From: a virus
Reading direction: 5' to 3' (one strand)
Length of the DNA: 48,937 nucleotides
Virus record (IMG/VR): IMGVR_UViG_3300032092_004479
Coordinates: 1 to 48,937 of that record
Shown: piece by piece, positions 7,588 through 16,103 of the stretch
Numbering within the stretch: position 1 is the stretch's first letter
Layout of the letters: each line of letters starts with the position of its first letter
Notes under the pieces: generated by a model
The model's input: only the letters and a program-made list of their open reading frames with translations
What the model was told of the DNA's origin: nothing
The model's database searches: none
Program-made: the position numbers and the translations under genes

Positions 7588-9492
7588 TTACATTTTTTTA
7601 CCAAACGCACTTTGAGGTATCGTTAATCCCGCTGGTGTTATAGTTAAAGGAGGTAATGCTATTTGTACTTTACCATTTTCAGCTTCTTCTTTGGCTTGAG
7701 CAGTAATCTGACTCATTATACTTAAAACACCAAAATTAGGGCTTCCATCAGGCATTGCTCCTGTTGGTAATCCCATTTTTTGTAAGTCCTCTATAGTACC
7801 GATAAACGACCTTGTTGCCGAAAATCCGTCAAGTAATTGAGAGGCAAATACTAATGGTAATGGTAATTTTAAACCACCTGGTATCGATATTTTTAATAAC
7901 ATTAAAATTTCATCAATAACACTTTTACATTCTCTCCAGTCCTTAATAAATTGGGCAACAATTATTAATAACTGAACCAATTTTAATATCATTATAATTT
8001 TAATATTGGCCTTTTCTTTCTGTAAATCCTTTATAACGCTTTGTATAAGATTTAAAATATCTCGTTTAATCAATCTAAACAACTCCTTAACGAAAATAGC
8101 CCCAATTCTTGAAACTAAGTTTTTTATGAATGATTTAAAATTAAGAAATAAGTCCACAAATCCATTTATCTTATCACTAACTAAGTTACCTAAGGCTTTT
8201 AACATTACGAAAATAGGTAACAATACTTTTGGACCTAAAAGGGAAATTGTTAACCCTTGAGTGATTAATTTTATAAAATTCAAATCAAGCGCTGCTTTTA
8301 TATTACCACCAATGGCAATACCTGTCCACTCTGGATTATTCGCTAAAATATCAGTTAACTCACTTGCCGCTCTATCTAAAGCCGCTCCCTCAAATCTATT
8401 TAATTCAGATAAAGAATCTACGATTTGCACAGAATTTACAGGTAGTTTTTCTGTGGTACATTCCAAAAACTCAACAACGCCTAATTTAAAATTACTTATT
8501 TTTTGTTCTACATTTCTTAACTCAACTTGAGTTAATTCGTAAAAAGATTCATCAATTCCATCTAGTTCGGCTACTTTAGCAACACCACTTACATCTATTT
8601 GTTTCCTATTATCGAAACATAAACCTAAAATTCTAGCCATATACCTTTCAAATTTAGACGCATCCTCAACTTGGTTAACACTAACATTAGCCTGAATTGA
8701 AATTGCTCCACTCAAGGAATCCATAATGTTTGCCATTATAGATGAAAAATTAACCACACTTATTGTGCTAAAATAATCGACCAAAAATTCACCAACGGTA
8801 TTAATATTACCTACCCTATTTTTTAAATCAACTTGAAACCACGGGCCGTACTGACCAAAATTATCGGTTTCAACAAATGTTATATCAAATAATTCTTGAC
8901 CAGATTGACCATAATATAGTTGTGTGTTTGCGGTATCATAACTTTGACCCGGGTTCTGAACCCTATTAAATAATTCACGATTCATAGAAAAAGGATTGTC
9001 CTGTATTGAGACAGGGTCTTTTTCATATAATGCTTTACCAACCTTATCGTTTGGATTTTTTTTTAGTAATCCTCCTGGGTCAACACTTTTAACCTTAACA
9101 TATATTGTTTGGGCAACAAATGTTTGTTGTTGGTCACATCCGGTTGTTTTAATTATTTCCTCTAATAAAATTTGTTTTATTTGTGGTTGTATATTTCTAA
9201 TTGTTTTAATAAGTACAGTTTTCATGTACCTAGAAGTGTTGGCTCCTTTTCCTCCGGTTAAATTACCAATGTCTAATAATTGACTAAGTTGGTCTTTGAT
9301 TTCTTTTTGGTATTTTTTAACCTGTCCTTTGGCCGCGTCTAACTGCTCACTTATATCTCCCTTAGACTGTTCTAACGAATCACCGGCCTTTTTTTTCGCG
9401 GCCTCATATTGTCCCTTTAAATCTTTATAGGCACCTATTGAGCTTATTTGTTCTTTGGCTTTGTTATAATCTGATTCTAAATCTAAAGACAT
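7588..9492 (-). CDS. Large hydrophobic tail/baseplate structural protein
   Basis: A 634-residue protein. Residues 1-75 form a charged coiled coil with KxxxK spacing. The middle (about 115-260) is mixed alpha/beta. Residues about 395-560 form a long series of hydrophobic helices (for example GLTISLLGPKVLLPIFVMLK), unusual for a soluble virion protein. The tail ends with a Pro-rich stretch. It lies between the late sigma/9501 gene and the hub gene, so a baseplate hub or tape-measure-like role is plausible, but no motif proves it. The hydrophobic helices could also be a membrane-interacting part released at infection. Confidence 0.62.
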   Translation of the reverse strand: MSLDLESDYNKAKEQISSIGAYKDLKGQYEAAKKKAGDSLEQSKGDISEQLDAAKGQVKKYQKEIKDQLSQLLDIGNLTGGKGANTSRYMKTVLIKTIRNIQPQIKQILLEEIIKTTGCDQQQTFVAQTIYVKVKSVDPGGLLKKNPNDKVGKALYEKDPVSIQDNPFSMNRELFNRVQNPGQSYDTANTQLYYGQSGQELFDITFVETDNFGQYGPWFQVDLKNRVGNINTVGEFLVDYFSTISVVNFSSIMANIMDSLSGAISIQANVSVNQVEDASKFERYMARILGLCFDNRKQIDVSGVAKVAELDGIDESFYELTQVELRNVEQKISNFKLGVVEFLECTTEKLPVNSVQIVDSLSELNRFEGAALDRAASELTDILANNPEWTGIAIGGNIKAALDLNFIKLITQGLTISLLGPKVLLPIFVMLKALGNLVSDKINGFVDLFLNFKSFIKNLVSRIGAIFVKELFRLIKRDILNLIQSVIKDLQKEKANIKIIMILKLVQLLIIVAQFIKDWRECKSVIDEILMLLKISIPGGLKLPLPLVFASQLLDGFSATRSFIGTIEDLQKMGLPTGAMPDGSPNFGVLSIMSQITAQAKEEAENGKVQIALPPLTITPAGLTIPQSAFGKKM

Positions 9493-9500
9493 TTTATAAA

Positions 9501-9872
9501 TTATTTCATTTTATATGACCCGTCACTTTTTGAAATGTCCTTTTCTATTAAATTTTGTAAAATATCATCATCAACATCTAAATCAGAAATTGAAAACGAT
9601 TCTTGTTTTGAATTTGATTTTTCCCAAATACTCGACTGAAGTTTAGATAGTGTTAGTTTTTTCTCAACACAATCATTAATTATCTTTTGTTGTTCTTTGA
9701 TGATTGGACCAAGCACGGTCATATCCTCAGTCTCCTTCATCAATGATAACATTTTATTCTGTATCCTAATTGCGGTATTTCTCTGTTCTACAAGTTCGTT
9801 GTAAATTTCCTGCATCAATGATAACATTGATTCTTTGGTAAGATTGATTTCTTTTTTTTGAGGTCTTGGCAT
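9501..9872 (-). CDS. Helical charged protein next to the late sigma gene
   Basis: This 123-residue protein starts with a basic stretch (MPRPQKKEINL) followed by a long helix (about residues 12-85) and an acidic end (DLDVDDDIL). It has no recognised family. It is the first gene after the gp55-like sigma gene and carries a TATTTAT motif 4 nt before its ATG. T4 has a small sigma co-activator (gp33), but no convincing similarity is visible, so that role is only a possibility. It could equally be an assembly chaperone for the tail proteins downstream. Confidence 0.6.
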   Translation of the reverse strand: MPRPQKKEINLTKESMLSLMQEIYNELVEQRNTAIRIQNKMLSLMKETEDMTVLGPIIKEQQKIINDCVEKKLTLSKLQSSIWEKSNSKQESFSISDLDVDDDILQNLIEKDISKSDGSYKMK

Positions 9873-9876
9873 AACA

Positions 9877-9883
9877 ATAAATA
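9877..9883 (-). promoter_or_regulatory. TATTTAT motif, putative late promoter of the baseplate operon
   Basis: The minus strand reads AGTATTTATTGTT, ending 4 nt before the ATG at 9872 and lying in the 11-base gap after the sigma gene. It would start late transcription of the genes from 9872 down to 5766. So close to the ATG, it implies a leaderless or very short-leader mRNA. Confidence 0.5.
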
Positions 9884-10633
9884 CTATTTAATCATTTTTT
9901 GAATGAGATTATAATATATTACTTTATACTTCTTCATCGAACTCCTAATTTCTTTTGTATTTAAATTAGTCATTTCCCTCAAAGACAATAAAATTATATT
10001 CTTATTGAATTTATTGTTATCAGTACCAATAAAGATATTGTCGTAGTTTTCAAATAAATCATACAATGCTTGGCCTAATTTAATTTCATTTTCAGACAAA
10101 CCTTCCTGACTAATGAATTCGTCAATCTCATTTAAAAAATTTTTAATAACTAACTCACTATCAAAAACTTCCCTATCTATACTGTAAGAAAAGTCAGTAT
10201 TGTTTTCTAAATTAGAAGATATATCCTCATAAGAAATCTTACGATTCATATCTTTTTGGTCTTTGATGATTTGACCCATCAAATAGTTTTTACATATGGT
10301 ACCAAAGTAAGAATAAGCCTTCTTTTCTTTAGCAGGCTTAAACTTATCTATTTTGGTCATCAAAAATGAGTGAGTATCTATATGGATTTCATAGAAGTCC
10401 ATATCTTTTCTATATAATTTGTATCTTCGAATAATCGAAGAAATCATTTTGTCTAAAGGTTTTCTTAGAAACTCATTGTAGATTTTATTTTTCTCATCAA
10501 AAGTTTCGGCTTGTAAAAATCTAACGACCGCCTGCTCTTCCCTGACATCAAAATAATTTGCTTGTTTTGGTTTCCTACCCTTCTTCTTTAACTCAACATT
10601 TGTATCTCCTGACAAATTGCTGATTTCGGTCAT
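9884..10633 (-). CDS. gp55-like late transcription sigma factor
   Basis: A 249-residue protein with the features of T4-type late sigma factors. Residues about 48-125 match a sigma-70 region 2 pattern: a helix with FLRKPLDKMISSIIRRY, then FKPAKEKKAYSYFGTICKNYL, where the YFGTICKNYL helix is the typical promoter-melting/DNA-contact segment. The N-terminus is basic (KKKGRKPK). The C-terminal part is helical and less conserved. In T4 such a factor directs host RNA polymerase to late promoters with help from gp33 and the clamp. Its start overlaps the preceding glycosyltransferase stop. The TATTTAT motifs in this window are candidate targets. Confidence 0.8.
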   Translation of the reverse strand: MTEISNLSGDTNVELKKKGRKPKQANYFDVREEQAVVRFLQAETFDEKNKIYNEFLRKPLDKMISSIIRRYKLYRKDMDFYEIHIDTHSFLMTKIDKFKPAKEKKAYSYFGTICKNYLMGQIIKDQKDMNRKISYEDISSNLENNTDFSYSIDREVFDSELVIKNFLNEIDEFISQEGLSENEIKLGQALYDLFENYDNIFIGTDNNKFNKNIILLSLREMTNLNTKEIRSSMKKYKVIYYNLIQKMIK

Positions 10634-11460
10634 TAAATGGATTCTGGTTCAAATTTTATGTCTCTTTCTTTTGTAAAGAAATACTCTTTTTTTGCAGACT
10701 CAATCCAAAATTTAACTTCTTGTTCTGTCAACATATTATCACCATTTTTGTAATTCCAAAAAATAGAACCAGTACGTAAATTAACGTGTTTGTATCCTAT
10801 CTTTGGGATAGACATGATTTTAACTGAGTTATATGTCATTCTTAAAAAGAACTCATATCCAAATGTTAATTTAAAGTTTGGTTTCATCATTCCATAATCT
10901 TCAAAAACAGATTTTTTCATCACCATTCCTGAAATTTGGAAGTTTTGATAAGTGTGTAATGTGTCATTAGTTAGAATACCCATCTCAGTTGAGATATTCA
11001 AAGCAAATGTTGCCTCATTTGTGAATCCGGCAAATACACCTTTTTCATCGACATCAACCACTAATGGTAAAAAAGCTTGGACATCAGAATAAACCTCACT
11101 GTATTTTTTAACATTTTTAAACCAAATATTTGAATACTCGTCGTCAATTTCAAAAAGAGATACCCATTCAGATTCGGCAACACTTACGCCGTAGTTAACC
11201 TGTAAACCATAATTAGGTTCGTCAGACCATGTATATTTTTTAACATTTAAGTCACCAAAATCGTATGAGTTCAAAAACTCAACTAAGGAAGTTTCCTCAG
11301 TATGTACAATTACTAATTCATTAATACCGACTTTCTGATTCACCAATGAATCGATACATTTTTTAAAATAATCATCAAAACCAATTACTGATGATGTTTT
11401 AATCGGTAGTATGACCGACACATTAAAAGTTTCTTTATTTACGTTTTCCATATTATTCAA
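10633..11460 (-). CDS. Family 2-type (GT-A) glycosyltransferase
   Basis: A 275-residue soluble protein with the GT2 pattern: VSVILPI near residues 14-20, the LVIVHTEE strand, and the metal-binding region FEIDDE with D106 and D107. A later HVN motif lies near the C-terminus. It would transfer a sugar from an NDP-sugar to an unknown acceptor in the cytoplasm. It overlaps the next gene at both ends by a few bases (10633 and 11453-11460), so it belongs to the same operon as the sigma factor. Donor and acceptor cannot be read from sequence. Confidence 0.78.
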   Translation of the reverse strand: MNNMENVNKETFNVSVILPIKTSSVIGFDDYFKKCIDSLVNQKVGINELVIVHTEETSLVEFLNSYDFGDLNVKKYTWSDEPNYGLQVNYGVSVAESEWVSLFEIDDEYSNIWFKNVKKYSEVYSDVQAFLPLVVDVDEKGVFAGFTNEATFALNISTEMGILTNDTLHTYQNFQISGMVMKKSVFEDYGMMKPNFKLTFGYEFFLRMTYNSVKIMSIPKIGYKHVNLRTGSIFWNYKNGDNMLTEQEVKFWIESAKKEYFFTKERDIKFEPESI

Positions 11461-12520
11461 TTGTTTCTACTTCCGCAAGTTTATTAAGTTGTTCTTCAAA
11501 TGAGATACGTCTAGTCTCCAAATAACCTTCAAAAAGATATACCGAATTTCTGTAGAATTCTTCCTTTGTTGACATTGATTCTACTGTTGATTTCATTTCG
11601 GAATACATTTCATCTTTAATGTTATCCTCAAGCCAATTTTGTAAAAAATCGGCGGCAAAATCAGAAATTTGATTTTTGTTATTAACCCAAAAACCATTGT
11701 TTTCATTCATCCAATGAGGTAATAGATTAGGTACTAAACCCAATACAGGTACACCTGTTTTCATTGATTCAAGTGGGAATGTACCAAAACCACTGGTCTC
11801 ATCAACCCAAATTGACAAGAAACAGTCTTGTAAATTTTTAGCAAAATCTTTTTCAGTTTGATTTCTCATATCTCTGAAAGATACCCATCTATACTGTGGG
11901 AATTTAAGGTAAAATGTTTTAATAATGTTTGCAGTATCTCTCGGTTCTCGAGTATGAATTGCGATAATTGGTTTTGGGGGTAAAGTTTGCTCCGTAAATT
12001 TTTCAGAAATAAATGGAGACAAAATATCAAAAGAAACACTTCTCATAACATTTGAGATATATTCTTTTTGGAATTCAGATGTCGTAATACATTTAAAGAA
12101 TCCAAATTGTTGCCATGTTTGACCTGGCTGTAATGTCTCCAAAATATGGTCATACGCTTGACACAATACAATCTTACCACATGGTAGATTAGCAATCTGA
12201 GGCATTATAAACCCATACAATTCTGGTAACACAATAAGGTCTTCAGGCGAAACCTCCAATTGTTGACCCTCAATTGATTTATGAGGTAACTCCATAAATT
12301 CTTCACCCATCCATGATGCCACCCCCACATAATCAGGTTTTTCATGTAGCATAATTGGATTATATCCTGATTTAGATAATGACATACCCAAATGGTAGAT
12401 ATATGAGATAGACGCCTTGGCGTTACCTTTTGTGTCTTGGACTAGAAGATAAATTCTGGACTTCTTGTCCTTCATGTTTTTAATAGACAACTCTAACTTT
12501 TTAATTTGTTCTTGATTCAT
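11453..12520 (-). CDS. GT-B glycosyltransferase (family 4-like)
   Basis: A 355-residue protein with a Rossmann-like N-terminal half and the typical GT-B C-terminal donor site: ETSGFGTFPLESM at residues 241-253, giving the E-x(9)-E type motif that contacts the nucleotide sugar, followed by GVPVLG. It has no transmembrane segment. It overlaps the gene at 10633-11460 by 8 bases. Its acceptor is unknown. With the neighbouring GT2 gene it forms a two-enzyme unit lying between the phage core genes rather than inside the main glycan island. Confidence 0.75.
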   Translation of the reverse strand: MNQEQIKKLELSIKNMKDKKSRIYLLVQDTKGNAKASISYIYHLGMSLSKSGYNPIMLHEKPDYVGVASWMGEEFMELPHKSIEGQQLEVSPEDLIVLPELYGFIMPQIANLPCGKIVLCQAYDHILETLQPGQTWQQFGFFKCITTSEFQKEYISNVMRSVSFDILSPFISEKFTEQTLPPKPIIAIHTREPRDTANIIKTFYLKFPQYRWVSFRDMRNQTEKDFAKNLQDCFLSIWVDETSGFGTFPLESMKTGVPVLGLVPNLLPHWMNENNGFWVNNKNQISDFAADFLQNWLEDNIKDEMYSEMKSTVESMSTKEEFYRNSVYLFEGYLETRRISFEEQLNKLAEVETIE

Positions 12521-12523
12521 ATA

Positions 12524-12793
12524 TTAATACTTGTTTAATAATTTTTTATTTAATAATGTGTTGAATGAGATTTTAAATGGGATTGATAATTCAGAACTTT
12601 TTGGACCTAAAGCTTCGTCAACACCTTCATTTTCAGTCATTAAAATTTCGATTAATGTTTTAACCATTTCATATTTAACAACACTGATGTGGTTTTCTGA
12701 AGAACCCGTTGTATCAACTGGAGATTCAATATTGATATATTCATCAATTTGGTCCAAATCCAAATAATAATATTCGTTTAAAATTTTTAACAT
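12524..12793 (-). CDS. Small acidic protein of unknown function
   Basis: An 89-residue, acidic, mostly helical protein starting MLKILNEYYYLDLDQI. No motif was recognised. It overlaps the preceding HAD-like gene by 7 bases and is 3 bases from the next gene, so it is translated in the same operon. It has the look of a small conserved phage protein and could be a partner of PhoH or the HAD-like protein, but nothing in the sequence shows this. Confidence 0.6.
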   Translation of the reverse strand: MLKILNEYYYLDLDQIDEYINIESPVDTTGSSENHISVVKYEMVKTLIEILMTENEGVDEALGPKSSELSIPFKISFNTLLNKKLLNKY

Positions 12794-13440
12794 TGGATGA
12801 CTTCCTTTAATTTTTCTTCAAATTCCTTCATAGATGAAATGCTATGAATTGAATTTATATTTTTATTGTATTCCGTATTAAATTTAATAATTAATTTATC
12901 TGACGGATGTTCTAATAATAAGGATGGATTCGATGTAAGTAAAATATCTATTTCATCCCACATAGAATTAATTGTATGATTACTATAGAATTTCACTTTT
13001 TCCAGCTGACATATGAATTTAGACAAGAAAAACAATGAGGCGGGTTTTGATTTACCAATTTCGTCAGACACAATAACAAAATCATGTTCATCTCTTAAAT
13101 TAATATACACATCATTTAAATCGTTAAATGTGGTGTATTCTGAAGATGGTGCGTGACCAAATATTTCCATAACGTAATCCTCAAATAAAAATGAGTATTC
13201 TTCTTCTTTATTTTGGAATATAAAATGTTTCGATAACTCTACACTATCTACAGGTAAATTCATTTTATACTCGAACGGTATTGTATCTTCTTCAGGTTCA
13301 GTATTTCCTGACATGTCTAACCTGTAAGTTTTTTCAACAAATTCGTCTTGACGGTCATCAATTAAATTTTTTTGGTAAACCTGCGTAATTTTCCCGATAG
13401 TGTCCCGTAAGACACCATTTATTTCGATTCCAATCCTCAT
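12787..13440 (-). CDS. HAD-fold protein with both catalytic aspartates replaced
   Basis: A 217-residue protein. The start reads RIGIEINGVLRDT, which lines up with HAD motif I (DxDGTL-type) but has E6 and N8 where the nucleophile and acid/base aspartates belong. Later parts fit motif II and III positions (VIVSDEIGKSKPASLFFLSK with a lysine; IDILLTSNPSLL). Phage HAD enzymes of this size are usually nucleotidases or sugar phosphatases. Here catalysis by the normal phosphoaspartate route looks impossible, so it may be a binding or regulatory protein. It overlaps PhoH by 1 base. The fold call is moderate. Confidence 0.6.
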   Translation of the reverse strand: MRIGIEINGVLRDTIGKITQVYQKNLIDDRQDEFVEKTYRLDMSGNTEPEEDTIPFEYKMNLPVDSVELSKHFIFQNKEEEYSFLFEDYVMEIFGHAPSSEYTTFNDLNDVYINLRDEHDFVIVSDEIGKSKPASLFFLSKFICQLEKVKFYSNHTINSMWDEIDILLTSNPSLLLEHPSDKLIIKFNTEYNKNINSIHSISSMKEFEEKLKEVIQC

Positions 13441-14159
13441 TATTCGTATCTTTTAAGTATTTTACTAATCAGAGGATTTCTAACAATATCTGAATTGTCA
13501 AATTCAAATACACCAACATCACCCAAATCTTTAAACTTTTCAATCGCATCCCAAAGTCCCGACTGTCTTTTATCTTTGTATCTGTCAGTTTGTTCTAAAT
13601 CCCCCGAGATGAAAAATTTACTATTAAAACCTATTCTTGTCAATAATAACTTCATTTGATTTGGAGTTGAATTTTGTGCTTCCTCAAAAATCAAAATTGA
13701 ATTGTCGATGTTCATCCCTCTCATATAGGCGAGAGCAAATACCTCAATTACATCAATCTGTTTAAGTTTTTCACGAGCCTCTTTACCGATAATCTTATTC
13801 ATCAAATAATAGGATGGAAAAATGTAAGGGTCTAATTTTTCTTCAACATTACCTGGTAGTGAGCCGAGTTTTTCTTCCGCTTCAACTGCCGGTCTAACAA
13901 TGATAATTTTTTCATAAGGAGTTTCAGGGTCAGATAATAAGTCTAACGCTGCTTTCATGGCAATATAACTTTTACCAACCCCCGCCGGACCTGAACATAT
14001 TGTAATTTGATTACCAACTAATAAATCATAATATTTTTTTTGATTCTCAGATAAAAATTTTTCTTTAGATTTCTTTTTTATTATTTCAGTGATTTGGTCT
14101 TTCCTACTCACATTTCTTTTTTGTTCTTCCTGAACTGAAACTGTTTTTTTTCTAGTCAT
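13440..14159 (-). CDS. phoH: PhoH-like ATPase
   Basis: A 239-residue protein with a basic N-terminal extension of about 35 residues followed by a full PhoH-type P-loop domain. Walker A is GPAGVGKS at residues 57-64. IIIVRPAVEAEEKLGSLPG follows as in PhoH proteins. Walker B is ILIFEEAQN at about 154-162, and the sensor region ISGDLEQTD is at 183-191. PhoH is common in T4-like phages and in bacterial phosphate-starvation regulons; it is an ATPase/RNA helicase-like protein with an unclear role in infection. It is the last core gene before the glycan island; a truncated gmd stub lies immediately upstream. Confidence 0.9.
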   Translation of the reverse strand: MTRKKTVSVQEEQKRNVSRKDQITEIIKKKSKEKFLSENQKKYYDLLVGNQITICSGPAGVGKSYIAMKAALDLLSDPETPYEKIIIVRPAVEAEEKLGSLPGNVEEKLDPYIFPSYYLMNKIIGKEAREKLKQIDVIEVFALAYMRGMNIDNSILIFEEAQNSTPNQMKLLLTRIGFNSKFFISGDLEQTDRYKDKRQSGLWDAIEKFKDLGDVGVFEFDNSDIVRNPLISKILKRYE

Positions 14160-14218
14160 AATATTAATTTAGTTATTATTGTTACTAAAATAAAGTAACT
14201 AATAATCAATCATTTCAT

Positions 14219-14290
14219 CTAACATTGATTAAAAGGTATAATCGTGAGACCATCCTGACCGTTTATACCTGTAATTAATGCAACCCCCAT
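14219..14290 (-). pseudogene. gmd: N-terminal stub of GDP-mannose 4,6-dehydratase (gmd)
   Basis: An ATG at 14290, directly after the TAA of the GT17 gene, opens a 23-codon frame starting MGVALITGINGQDG before diverging and stopping at 14219. The VALITGxxGQDG sequence is the NADP-binding start of Gmd; the QDG part separates Gmd from most other SDR enzymes. After QDG the expected SYLAE helix is absent, so the rest of the gene (normally about 350 codons) has been lost. The remaining bases to PhoH (14160-14218) show no gene. The stub marks a deletion or recombination join at the island edge. Confidence 0.62.
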
Positions 14291-15148
14291 TTATTCTTTT
14301 ATAAATTTACTGTACTTATCGATATTATCTAATATGTGCTTTGGGTAGGTGTAATCTATCTCAACTTTGGTTAAATTACCTCTAAAAAATGGGTCTATAT
14401 TGTTCTCCATGTTTTCAGATATTGAAGATAAGACATGGTCATTTGCCATGTCTTTAGCTGAATATGATAACATTTTAGTTTTAACCATTTCCTTACCTCC
14501 CATAAAACTAAAATGCCAACCTCCATTAGGAATTTTAACACTCAATGATTCATCTCCCCTAATTTCATTGAAAGATAAATTTTTTATATTTTTATATTTT
14601 GACATTTTTGTACCGTACCACGTTGATTCTTTAAAAACATTTAAATAGTAAAAATACATCATCTGATTTAATGAATATATATTATTATCTAAATCTAATT
14701 CTTTTAAATTTAATAATATTTCAGGATTAGGAATTTCGTCCGCGTCAGATACTAAAATAATATCATCATCTTCACAATTAATGAGAGGTCTTCTAACACA
14801 CTCTTTTTGAAAAAAATCTCTCCCATAATCATGCTGAGTCCACCTATTAAATCTGTTTGTTTGTGATACAATGTAATCGTTAATTTTATTAAGAGTTTCA
14901 TCTTCACTATAAATTAAATTTACAAAATCACTAGGCGTGTCCGAAACTTTATATAAAATAATTTTATCTAAAAATTTGCCAAATCTTTCTTTGTTCTTAT
15001 CAAAAATAAATTCTTTTTCAATACCAGTATGAGTAACTGATGACTCAACAATTACAAAATAATCAACGTAATCGTATAAAATATTTAACCTTATTTCAAG
15101 TATATCTAATTCATTAAAAAAATTAAAACAATCGTATATTTTTGACAT
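14291..15148 (-). CDS. GT17-like N-acetylglucosaminyltransferase family protein
   Basis: The frame is open to 15283, but the upstream gene ends at 15150, and the ATG at 15148 gives the canonical GT17 start SKIYDCFNFFNELDILEIR. Residues 28-41 (DYFVIVESSVTHTG) and the metal site D135-A-D137-E138 agree with the family. GT17 contains beta-1,4-mannosyl-glycoprotein GlcNAc-transferases in animals and many bacterial and phage relatives of unknown specificity. It is a 285-residue soluble protein. The next gene's ATG stub (gmd) begins right at its stop. Confidence 0.82.
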   Translation of the reverse strand: MSKIYDCFNFFNELDILEIRLNILYDYVDYFVIVESSVTHTGIEKEFIFDKNKERFGKFLDKIILYKVSDTPSDFVNLIYSEDETLNKINDYIVSQTNRFNRWTQHDYGRDFFQKECVRRPLINCEDDDIILVSDADEIPNPEILLNLKELDLDNNIYSLNQMMYFYYLNVFKESTWYGTKMSKYKNIKNLSFNEIRGDESLSVKIPNGGWHFSFMGGKEMVKTKMLSYSAKDMANDHVLSSISENMENNIDPFFRGNLTKVEIDYTYPKHILDNIDKYSKFIKE

Positions 15149-15149
15149 A

Positions 15150-16064
15150 TTAGTACAAATTTTTATTTTTATAATATTCTTTAGCCTCAATTTTACAGGA
15201 TTCATAATCTGATAAATTACCTTCCCTATCAATATAGGTAAAACCTCTAGTATATGATTCTCCCACACACCAATATCCATCACTAATGTTATGTTTAGCC
15301 CAATATTTTGGTGCTAGTATTTTGTTAGCATTAGTATTTAACCAAGCTGCCCACCACCCAAAGGTTGAGTTAGATAAAATAACCCATTTAGATTGGTTAA
15401 CAACATAAAAATCAAATCCTATATCTAAATGGTATGTTGGAATGTCAAATGGCATATATAACTTTGCAAATTCAGGGTCATCAGTTATTATTATAAATTT
15501 CATATTTTGATTAATTGATAACATATGATTTATAGAATCTCTCCAATATTCTTTTCTTAATAAAGTACTATGTATTCCCCTATATTCTCCCCCTCTAAAA
15601 TTTATTACACATAAATTTTCATCTAATGTTATATTAAATTCATTTAATTTATTATTATACTCTAAAGATTTCTCATGTTTAATTTTAAACCATTCAATTA
15701 CTTTATCTCTAATATCAATAAAATAATCTTCACATTGATATATACCACCATGGGCCCCACCGTCCCCAATCAGTCTAGTATTATCAGAAATAGAATAAAT
15801 TCTATTATCTAACATAGTAATATTAATCATTTCACCGTTATGAGGATAATGTATCCATTTCTCATAAAAATTAGTAAATTCACCTTGAACTGGTTTACCA
15901 AAATCAACGTCCATAAAATACATTTGATTCATACCCCCATGATAATCATAAGTAGGGGATGGGTTAATACCCCATTCATACCCAAGTTTTTTTGCAACAG
16001 CTCTACAAACAGAGTATTGCCACATATGGTTACCTAAATTACCTGTTAAATTTGTTGTTATCAT
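15150..16064 (-). CDS. GT11-like (alpha-1,2-fucosyltransferase-type) protein with altered motif I
   Basis: A 304-residue protein with the GT11 layout: TGNLGNHMWQYSVCRAVAKK at the start and SNSTFGWWAAWLN in the C-terminal half. The donor-binding HxRRGD motif appears as N155-F-R157-G-G-E160-Y, so the second arginine and the aspartate are replaced. It may use a different donor than GDP-fucose, or be weak. The neighbour at 24237 keeps the canonical motif. It is 1 base from the GT17 gene and 39 bases from the RmlD-like gene. Confidence 0.72.
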   Translation of the reverse strand: MITTNLTGNLGNHMWQYSVCRAVAKKLGYEWGINPSPTYDYHGGMNQMYFMDVDFGKPVQGEFTNFYEKWIHYPHNGEMINITMLDNRIYSISDNTRLIGDGGAHGGIYQCEDYFIDIRDKVIEWFKIKHEKSLEYNNKLNEFNITLDENLCVINFRGGEYRGIHSTLLRKEYWRDSINHMLSINQNMKFIIITDDPEFAKLYMPFDIPTYHLDIGFDFYVVNQSKWVILSNSTFGWWAAWLNTNANKILAPKYWAKHNISDGYWCVGESYTRGFTYIDREGNLSDYESCKIEAKEYYKNKNLY

Positions 16065-16103
16065 ATTAATTATTTTATAGAATAATTATAAAATTTATTA
16101 AAA

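Noticed and set aside
9501-9872. gp33-like late co-activator
   Set aside because: Position next to the sigma gene is suggestive, but no sequence similarity to gp33 is visible; kept as unknown.
14160-14218. tRNA or small RNA in the gap before PhoH
   Set aside because: No cloverleaf, CCA-type end or stable hairpin with T tract was found; only the gmd stub next to it is supported.
14291-15283. Longer start of the GT17 gene at 15283
   Set aside because: It would overlap the upstream gene by 134 bases and add a sequence with no family match; the ATG at 15148 gives the canonical N-terminus.
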